A stretch of DNA of 30,000 nucleotides from Priapulus caudatus (Eukaryota > Priapulida > Priapulimorpha > Priapulimorphida > Priapulidae): the NCBI RefSeq assembly GCF_000485595.1, contig NW_014577169.1, positions 365,564-395,563 of the forward strand. The letters run 5' to 3'. Under the pieces are notes generated by a model, which saw nothing but the letters and a program-made list of their open reading frames with translations, did not search any database and was not told the origin of the DNA. This document shows, piece by piece, positions 22,506-30,000 of the stretch; position 1 is the first letter of the stretch, and each line of letters starts with the position of its first letter. Position numbers and translations under genes: made by a program.

Positions 22506-23832
22506 GTCCAGACGTCGCCGAGTATTTGGAATGCTTGGCTAAGAAGTGCACGTCGAACGCCATGTTTCTCCTGACCGCCTTTGTTGGCTTCATCGCGGGA
22601 CTCATGCCGACGTGGGTCTTAGTTCGAGGAGCTGCCTTACGTCAACCTCTCACCTCATTCCTTATCATCGTCGACCCAAAAGGAAGCGGGAAGACGCAAG
22701 CCATGAATACCGTCGTTGTAGCTGAAACCCACGAGATTGCGAAGGAGCGCTACGAATCTCTCATCTTCAACATGGGCACGAAAGAGGGCTTATTGAATCA
22801 AGTAAGTCGCCTCCCATGTCACCATACACTAGTAGCAGGCGACGAGTTTTGGGCTTATCTCGGCGGCCTCCTGCACCGTCAGGCGACCCAAGCTTCCGGA
22901 GAGATTCAGCTCCTGGAGCGGATCACCGATCACCCTCAACTCGGCCAACGTCTGCATCGCCGGCTGCATGCAGATGGATCTGTTCCTGCAGGCGCTGCAA
23001 CAAGCATGCAAGGGAGACGGCTTTCTCCACCGATTTCTTCTGGTATCCCCATGCCAGTGCTGCCAATGCCGCAAGACACTGCAGAAGCTGCAGCTCAGTT
23101 CACCGCCGCCGGATATCACGAGCCAGCGCGCATCGCCATCAAAGTATACGATTGCCATCATGACATAGAAGACGTCGACGAAATTCAATACAGTTTCTGT
23201 CCGGATGCCGAGCAATACCTCACTAACATCATCCCGGCCGCACGTATCAACTTTAACGAGCAGGTGAGCAGCGGTGAACCGGTAACCGATGTCAAAAGCA
23301 TTGATCGAGCTGATTGTACGGATCGCTGCCATTCTCCACATATTGGACCATTGTGTTCGAGACGAACTCCCCACAGCTATACCAACAACCATCCCCGTCG
23401 ACAACGTCAAGCGTGCGCAACGACTCGTTCAGTACAGCAACTCGATTTTCAACCTTCTATGGGGTTTCATCGAGGACATGAGCAAAGCTCCTTCTGCTGA
23501 TGAAGATGCTGCCGACGACGCCGCTATAAAATCCATACTGCTCTTCCCGGGACCAACAGTTCGCATTCGCGAACTCCAGCGCTTCGGTGCTGGGCTCATT
23601 CGCACTATGAAGGCAGCAGCTATACGGAAAACATTTGAGGAGATGGAGCGCCAAGCACTTAATTGGCACCTATGAGCGGGGCCGTGCGATCTTGACGAAA
23701 GCTGCTCCAATGCATCTACGCATCGACCTCCGGCGTTACAACATCGAGCCGCACCACTATATTTATGCCTATTCCGCAAATATACATGAAGCCACGCGCG
23801 CCTATCTTCTGCGCACTGGGGGCATACCATGA
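22502..23832 (+). pseudogene. DUF3987-like P-loop ATPase, frameshifted
   Basis: A GC-rich coding-like region of 1.3 kb. The first segment (frame of 22502) has FLIIVDPKGSGKTQAM (Walker A-like, residues about 53-68) and TLVAGDEFWAYLGGL (Walker B-like, about 109-123). The frame then shifts near 22930 to give LNSANVCIAGCMQMDLFLQA and GDGFLHRFLLVSP, returns near 23045 (RIAIKVYDCHHD, FCPDAEQYL), shifts near 23275 (ALIELIVRIAAILHILDHCV, RLVQYSNSIFNLLW) and again near 23640 (RRYNIEPHHYIYAYSANIHE), ending with TGA at 23830. The order matches DUF3987-type helicase/ATPase-like proteins known from phages, plasmids and some eukaryotic mobile DNA; the family call is by motif and moderate. The ATG at 22502 falls in LINE-derived repeat, so the true N-terminus is probably lost. 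AATAAA follows the stop. Confidence 0.6.
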
Positions 23833-23867
23833 TTCATGCTCGTGATGTCATACATAATTGACGTGTC

Positions 23868-23873
23868 AATAAA
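23868..23873 (+). promoter_or_regulatory. Poly(A) signal AATAAA
   Basis: A perfect hexamer 36 nt after the stop codon of the ATPase-like frame. It suggests the gene was once expressed as a eukaryotic mRNA. Confidence 0.45.
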
Positions 23874-24151
23874 CTGTATGATATCTGTCGTGTGAAAACA
23901 ATATCAATGTCTTCCTTCTATTCATTGTTTGCCCTGTACTGCTCTGCAACCATGCTCGCACATACAAATTCACATGCATATGCTGACGCAAACACATAAA
24001 CGCGAATACAACTACAGATGCACATCGAATCACTCAAACACGCTACACCATCAACAATCGACATCAGGTACTTCACTAACCGTACTGTAATAGAGCAGCT
24101 GATTCATTCTTGCAATACACGCGAGCCTACTCGCTACTACGTGGGTATATG

Positions 24152-25616
24152 ACAGCAGATCAGGCTCGTCTTTAATTATTTACAAGCATGCCTTTAATTA
24201 ATTAAATGCGTGTATGTAAAGTTACAAGCATGCACGTAATTAATTAAATTCGTGTATGTAAAGATACATGCATGCTTGTAATTCCAACCAATCAGACAAA
24301 GTCTTACAAATAATTAAACGCGTGTAGGTGCAGCCGTAAAGTTACAAGCGTGCACGTAATTCCAACCAATCAGACTCGCGTGTTGGAAAACGCCGGTACC
24401 CTGGGTCTTATTCCAGGCCGGGTACAGGAAGATAATTGTTGCTTTAGCGATCTCACGTGCAGAAGTGTGAAGCATGGTTGAGGTGGTGGGAGAAGGAGGA
24501 GGAGAAGAGGGAGCATAGCTTGGCTGGAGAAGGAGGGGGGGAAACAAGGTTGGGAAAAAGAAGGGAGTGCGTGGGAGGATTTGAGGGAGAATGGGAGAAG
24601 CTCGGCTGGAGAAGAGGAGCGGGAGAACGCTGGTGTGAGAAGCGAGGAGGGTGAGAAGCGTGGGAAAGAAGGGAGCTTGTGTGGAGGATGAGCGGGGAGA
24701 TGAAGGGAGAGCTGCTTGGAGAAGGAGTGAGGCCGTGAGGGGAGGAAGCTGGTTCAAAGCTTCCTCGCTCTTCCACCAGCTTTCTCCTCCACAGTTCTCC
24801 GCTTCTCCCCCTCCTACTTTTCTCCACCAGCTTCTTCCCCTTCTTTCTCCCCTTCCTCCTTCTTCCACCAGGCCTTCTTCCCATCCTCCTTCTCACCAGC
24901 TTCTCCCTTCTTCCCCCTCCTCCTCACCAGCTCCCTTCTCTTTCTCCTTCTCCCCTTCCTCCTTCTCACCAGCTTCTCCCCTCCTCTTCTCACCACCTTC
25001 TCATTACTCCCTTCCTCTTCCTCCTTCCAGCTTTTCCCCTCCTTTCCTTCGTCCACCAGCTTCTCCCTTCTTCCCTTACTCATTCTCCACAGGCTTCTCC
25101 CCCTCTCCTTTCTCCACCACGCTTCTCCCTGTCTCCCCTTCCTCACTTCTCACCAGTCTTCTCCCCCTCCTCCTTCTCCACAGCTTTCTCCCCTCCTTCC
25201 TTCTCCACACCTTTTCCCTTCTCCCTCCTCATTCTCCACCAGCTTTCTCCCTCTCCTTCTCCCACCAGCTTCTCTCCTCGTCCCTTCTCACCACCGTTAC
25301 CATGCTGTTCACACTTCTGCAACGTGAGATCTAATGCCAAATTAATCTCCTTGTTACCGGCCTGATATATGACAAGCGTTTCACCACGCTGAGTCTGATT
25401 GGTTGGCATTACGTGCATGTTGTAACCTTTACATTACTACCGGTTTACTTATTTGTTAGACTTTTGTCTGGATTCGGTTGAGAATTACAACGCAGTGCCA
25501 TTTATCTTTACATACACCGCATTTAATTAATTACGTGCAGCTTCTGTAACTTTACATACACGCCATTTAATAAATTAAAGGAATGCTGTAAATAATTAAG
25601 CGAGCCTGGATCTGCT
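24152..25616. mobile_element. Large foldback element with polypurine/polypyrimidine arms
   Basis: The outer arms (about 24152-24470 and 25310-25616) are inverted repeats: CAGATCAGGCTCG, TTTAATTATTTACA, GTGTATGTAAAGTTACA and CCAACCAATCAGACT all recur as complements at the right end. Inside, 24470-24765 is purine-rich (GGAGAAG repeats) and 24766-25300 is the matching pyrimidine-rich tract (CTTCTCCACCAG repeats). The whole 1.46 kb can fold on itself around about 24770. No transposase frame is present; the long Ser/Pro or Glu/Lys/Gly frames are compositional. The architecture recalls foldback elements whose inverted ends contain tandem repeats. Confidence 0.8.
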
Positions 25617-27063
25617 CGCTGCCTACCTCTAAGCGCTCATCCGCTATTCCTGCATCGCCCGCACCGCGACCGTCGCCTTTTTCATATCACTAGCTGACCG
25701 CCGCCTACGCCCGCCGGTCCGCCTTAGCTCGACTGTTGATGCCATGTCGTTACCAGGGTGCCACGTCAGTAGCTGTCATGTGTAACGGTGCTTCATATGG
25801 CAGAGTTTAGTTATGTTCAGGCACATGTCTTGGTCTTTTTCATGGTTGACGACTGTCAACTAACACATACATGTCGCTCATCCTCGCCCTCTCACGCTAC
25901 ACATTAACCATTTGTTTGGCAATACACAGTGAAATCACACACCCACACAGGAATGTTTTATTGTATGCTATGTACTGGTTGATTGATACGGACTCCTAAA
26001 TCTGAATATAGATAGATGTGAATGGGTTATAAAACGTAAATGTATATTACGTGCTTCGCATGTTTCCATGTGTCGTCGGACAGGCTAATATTTGCAGTCG
26101 TTGTGATCGCTGTACTTCTACGCATGTTTTGCACTCTGTGCGGATCGACGTTAATATTACGTGCTTGTGATGCGGACCCGCTTTGTGACAGAATCGGTGT
26201 TCAACGACCCCCCCCACCCGTTACACTGCTACGCATTGCAGACTTCCAAAAAAAAACTGCTTCTGATGAAATTCAACTTGCTACATCTCATAATGGGGAA
26301 ACTTATGGCCAAATGCTCTGATATTTAACTTCAGTTATTACATGGTTTATTTTCTACTTACATTATGGCGGCTTCACAAATCTCAGACACACAGACACAG
26401 AACCAGAGATACACAGAACAACACGAAATGAAAACCTGTTGAAACAAAACGTAAATACAAACAGAACGATAAACAAAACAGCGCCCCCTATTTTCAGTGA
26501 ATGTTTACTTTTTTTGTGCTTTTTTTTTGTCTTTTTTAGACCGAACAAAACGGTTTTCAACCGAGTATAGTTTAGAAACCGTCCCGTGTACTCCATCGAT
26601 CTTCTTCTTAAAATTTTGGCGCTATTTGGATCCAAAACTGACGGGAGCTTTCATTACATACATAACAATCATTCGCCAAATTATTTAGTAAGATGCGAAA
26701 GAGTATATATATCTATGCAATAATATACATCCGCACTGATTTGTGCCGTCGCTAAGGACTTTATATTCATACGCTGATGCCACTGCGTCTTACACTTCTA
26801 AACCTTTACAAGTATATACATGCTATATATTGCCGTTCTCTGGAACAGAAGCGATATATATTTCATATATAAATTCGCATCCCGCAAGTGTCCTGGTACG
26901 TCGCCACGCTTTTATATCCATGCATTCAGTCGCAGGTAGTCGCAAGCACTTTGCCACAATTCCCCAAGTAATTATAGGAACTATACGCCGCTTTCTCGGC
27001 CAAACATAACGATATATATATCAAATAATATACCCTACTCGCGATCTTCACACATCCACAGAG
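25617..27063. other. Intergenic stretch, no recognised gene
   Basis: No family is recognised. Open frames at 26040-26321 (93 aa, hydrophobic N-terminal part) and 26363-26635 (-, 90 aa) have no motifs I can place. TATTACGTGCTT occurs twice near 26046 and 26155. A GCGCCCCCTA motif lies at 26482. Confidence 0.4.
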
Positions 27064-27108
27064 CCCCCCTCCCCCCCCCCCCCCACCCCCCCCCCCCCCC
27101 CCCCCCCC
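27064..27108. repeat. Poly-C tract, ~44 bp
   Basis: Almost pure C with one T and one A. Such runs are error-prone in any assembly, so the length is unreliable. Confidence 0.9.
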
Positions 27109-27189
27109 TGTCAAAGCTGTGTGATCGCAGAGGTTTATATACATGCATAGGAAAGTAACGTAGTCGCAGTCGCCAGATCGTCCAGGCCA

Positions 27190-27480
27190 GAGAGAGAGAG
27201 ATGAGAGAGGGGGGAGGGGAGGGTGGAGGCTGTGTATAGTGTGTGTATGTGTGTGTATATTGTGCGTATATGTGGTGTATATATGTGGTATCCCGCATTA
27301 TAATATATATATCCTATATATACCATATATATCATACTATACTATACATGTTGTGGCATATGTGTTATATATGATCTTAGTATTATATATCTGTATTATA
27401 TATGTATATATATATTATATATGTATATACACATAGTATATATCTACTATATATACTATCTTATATATATCCAAGTCGCA
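27190..27480. repeat. GA, TG and TA low-complexity region
   Basis: A GA-rich start (AGAGAGAGAG, GGGGAGGGG), then TGTGTATGTGTG, then more than 150 bp of ATATATA-type sequence. It lies upstream of TRAPPC11. No core promoter element could be picked out. Confidence 0.85.
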
Positions 27481-27987
27481 TATATAGCAGTGGTACATTA
27501 GTGGGCGCCATCTATCGGGCAGAAAAAAATCATCTTTTAATTCTAGGCACCCGATGTTCTCTACTCCTTGGGCCCAATGCTACACTAATCACTCACTGTA
27601 TATGTTAATAAACACAGCCTCAGTGACATCAATAATAATATAACGCATATTCTATTATCAGAAAATGCCAAATACCTTGTAAAATTTGATACTAGTACAC
27701 AAATGATAGTGTTCTCTCCACTGATCTCTATGATTATGAATCGCAAAAGATAATTAAAAGATCGATATGTATAGAGCATCAGGCTGGATGTTTCTTCCGT
27801 CTACAAAATGAATCGCGCGATCGCAGCGCCATTGATCAGCTTCCGGCGGAACACAGCAAACAAGAAACAGCAACTTCGTGTTTACCTGAGCGAAATATTA
27901 TTCTGCTCTCACGTGTTTAGAATCCTGTCATGCTTGTTGCCTCAGCGAATACTTATAAATGACATTTATATATGGTTAGAAATCGAC

Positions 27988-28134
27988 ATGACGACGTTCG
28001 ATCTTCCAACAGAACTGACAGCGCGACCGCAGGCATTAATTGTTCTCACGGGGCTCGACGTAGTCCACAATGCTATACATAAGCTAATATGGGATGCTTT
28101 CAGCAACAACAGGCGACCAGACACCGCCCCCCCC

Positions 28135-28167
<33 letters not shown>

Positions 28168-28178
28168 CGCCCCGCCCC

Positions 28179-28210
<32 letters not shown>

Positions 28211-28259
28211 CCCCCCCCCCGCCCGCCCCCCCGCTCCCCCCCCCCCCCCCCGCCCCCCC

Positions 28260-28357
<98 letters not shown>

Positions 28358-29806
28358 CCCCCCCCCCCCCTCCAACCCCCCCCGCCCCACTCCCCCCCCC
28401 CCGCCCCCCCACCCCGGGTGCCCATACATTTCAAAGACTTGCCTGGCGATCATGAATACCCAAAACTGAAGCAGAAGGTGCGTACGTTTGCATATATATA
28501 ATAACGCACTGCACTTTCAGTCAACAAACAAAAAACGCAGTGGCTGGAGGTACGGGTAGCTCTAGTACTATAGCCCGCGGATCGCTGCAACAACAGGCCT
28601 GCGGACAGCGATCGCGCGCGCTATAGTACTAGAGCTAGTAGGTACGGTAGCCATCGTTCAGTTGAAGCCCTTCTTTTGGCGTATAGGTTAGGGTTAGGTT
28701 TAGGGTTAGGGTTAGGGTTCTAGCTCATCTAAACTCAAATCGTGAATTTATTTCCCAAGGCGTTATTTCGAAATCTGCATGGCGCCACCGCCGCCATCTT
28801 TGCCTCGTTAAGTATGAAAGCGAATGGACTCCCGTACCCATAGCCTCGAGACATTAAGATACGGCTACCGTACCCGTAGCCACTGCCAACAAAAAACCAA
28901 TCTGATACTTGATACAACACCGTGACAGTCAGTGTTTCCCCTGAGCCCTGCATTGACACGAGCGAGGCGGGTCGCCTAGCGCTAATTCTCACCCGCCACA
29001 CAGAAATTTTTCCAAAACACCGCCTCGTTGTTAAAAATTTCTGTTCTTCCATAGAATTAACAGTGCTTATAATTCACCAAAATAGCTTAGAATTAATGCA
29101 GCAAATTGCACCATTTTTCAAAAAATTTCTGTTGTGGTCATGCCCCTGGACCTTCCTAGATGGGCGAGCACCTCACCTGCCGTGCTCGCTTTGCTAGGAC
29201 CTCGCAATGCGCAAACACAAAATTTACTACCTCACAGACCTTTTTGGCCAGTGGAAACACTGTACAATGACAACGTGAATGTCTACCAATGCCAATGGCA
29301 ATGTGACTGTCAATGTCACTGACGCTCATAGGGTCTATGTCCCCCAGGGTACTGCCGGAACGTACCCTGGGTACGGTCCGGTATACATGAACGTACCCTG
29401 GTCACTATTTGATATGGTTAGGGTTAGGATTAGGGTTAGGGTTAGGGAGTAGGCGTAGGCGACTCCCTACACTCGTCAGTGGAGTAGGCGAGGTACGGTC
29501 CGGCATATTAGATAGTACCAGGGTACGTTCCGGCAGTACCCCGGGGGACATAGACCCTCTCAGCGTCACTGACAGCATCCGTGATATTAATATTATGAAA
29601 TGCGAGTGTGGTCACTGTGCAGTTTTGGCATTGCAGAAAGCGGCGTACGACTGGATTATCCCCAGGGGCATCCTGAAAAGCATCTGGCTTCGCAAACACC
29701 TATATGAAATCCCTGCAGTTGTAGTTGTTTTTTTCGAGTTGGACTGGGACGAACATCTCTGGAATGAGAAGCGTATGGAGTGTGCGACACTTGTTGAAGT
29801 AATCAG
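27988..29806 (+). CDS. TRAPPC11: TRAPP complex subunit 11, N-terminal exons (partial gene)
   Basis: Exon 1 (27988-28477) reads [20 protein letters not shown], then [25 protein letters not shown], a C-rich block, and [21 protein letters not shown]. The donor GTGCGT is at 28478. Exon 2 (29637-29806) follows CAG in phase 0: [43 protein letters not shown], with donor GTGCGT at 29807. Human TRAPPC11 reads [37 protein letters not shown] and VVVFYELDWDE at the same places, so orthology is firm. TRAPPC11 (foie gras) is a TRAPPIII subunit in ER-to-Golgi tethering and autophagy. The chosen ATG matches the human start; the frame is open upstream to 27808. The remaining roughly 1000 codons lie beyond the window. 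The frame differs by +1 across the C block (28123-28417). Confidence 0.92.
28123..28417. repeat. ~290-bp C-rich block inside TRAPPC11 exon 1
   Basis: Nearly pure C with isolated G, T and A. It sits between the codons for Asp (NRRPD) and Arg (RVPIHF), which are neighbours in the human protein. No GT or AG at its edges would allow a normal intron, and its length throws the downstream frame by one. Confidence 0.95.
28537..28887. repeat. Nested inverted repeats with TTAGGG tract
   Basis: Outer arms GCAGTGGCT..TACGGGTAGC (28537-28560) and its degenerate complement near 28862-28887. An inner hairpin is formed by GCTCTAGTACTATAG and CTATAGTACTAGAGC (about 28558-28635). Five or six TTAGGG units, one with an extra T, lie at 28687-28720. 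Confidence 0.7.
28930..29262. mobile_element. hAT-like non-autonomous relic
   Basis: CAGTGTTTCCC at 28930 and GGAAACACTG ending at 29262 are typical hAT-type inverted ends. The adjacent 8-mers (GTGACAGT and TACAATGA) do not match, so no target-site duplication is visible and the copy is old or rearranged. Confidence 0.5.
29315..29573. repeat. 56-bp inverted repeats around a TTAGGG tract
   Basis: The left arm 29315-29370 (GGTCTATGTCCCCC, GGTACTGCCGGAACGTACCC) and right arm 29518-29573 are near-perfect complements. GGTACGGTCCGG occurs just inside both arms as a direct repeat. The centre (29416-29447) holds about five TTAGGG units, one reading TTAGGA. It ends 63 bp before the splice acceptor of exon 2. 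Confidence 0.9.
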
Positions 29807-30000
29807 GTGCGTACGTCTTGTGGATGGGGAAGGGACTGTGCAAGCTAATACCTGTGTCTGTTGTTATAGTTCCCATGTCTGGAAATAATTTATTTCTTCA
29901 ATTTTACTATTAATTTATTCATATACATGCATACTGTTGAGAATATATGCATTATTAATTACCTAAACACAGGTTAAATCAAAAACTAACTTGTTTCAGC

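Larger units (their letters stand above)
28478..29636 (+). other. TRAPPC11 intron 1
   Basis: Begins GTGCGTACG after AAG and ends TTGCAG before AAA; both flanking exons are in phase 0. It is 1159 bp and almost wholly occupied by the two TTAGGG-cored inverted repeats and a hAT-like relic. Confidence 0.85.

Overview
This looks like a piece of a metazoan nuclear genome, probably a marine invertebrate such as a sponge or cnidarian; the sequence does not settle the clade. The evidence is split coding exons with GT-AG introns in consistent phases, animal gene families (tetraspanin, IMMP1L, TRAPPC11), LINE reverse transcriptase remains, a eukaryotic ISXO2/Merlin-type transposase, many short inverted-repeat elements, and TTAGGG tracts. 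There are no bacterial operons, rRNA genes or CRISPR arrays.

Layout. 1-1712 is a G-rich minisatellite of about 21 bp per unit; a few copies recur in the opposite orientation at 2724-2824. 4683-4775 is the last exon of a tetraspanin gene (+). 5596-5972 is a palindromic MITE with TTA flanks. A cysteine-rich, probably extracellular modular gene (+) follows, with exons at 6180-6626, 8104-8268 and 14974-15113 and a poly(A) signal at 15195. All its junctions are phase 1. Its first intron holds a 500-bp foldback. Its 6.7-kb second intron holds a complete four-exon IMMP1L gene on the opposite strand (11418-13294), plus two MITEs and microsatellites.

15.3-24 kb is a graveyard of mobile elements: a small MITE, a LINE (+) interrupted by a 356-bp MITE with a target-site duplication, a degenerate LINE (-), a Z-DNA-prone GTGC array, a broken Merlin/ISXO2-like transposase (-), a LINE 3' end (+), and a frameshifted P-loop ATPase resembling DUF3987 (+). 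24152-25616 is a large foldback whose arms carry polypurine/polypyrimidine tracts.

27988 to the window end carries the first exons of TRAPPC11 (+). A roughly 290-bp C-rich block splits its first coding exon exactly between two codons that are adjacent in the human protein. The next intron holds two inverted-repeat structures with TTAGGG cores; a third lies in IMMP1L intron 1.

The host genes are unrelated in function: mitochondrial protease, vesicle tethering, membrane scaffold and secreted Cys-rich protein. The coding exons of IMMP1L and the Cys-rich gene are free of frameshifts, as is TRAPPC11 outside the C block. This suggests that the breaks in the mobile-element genes are real decay and not a generally poor assembly. 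The least ordinary signals are the telomere-repeat-cored inverted repeats, the C block in TRAPPC11, the stray 31-nt copy of TRAPPC11 exon 1 at 17414, the decayed ATPase beside the transposase, and the nested IMMP1L.
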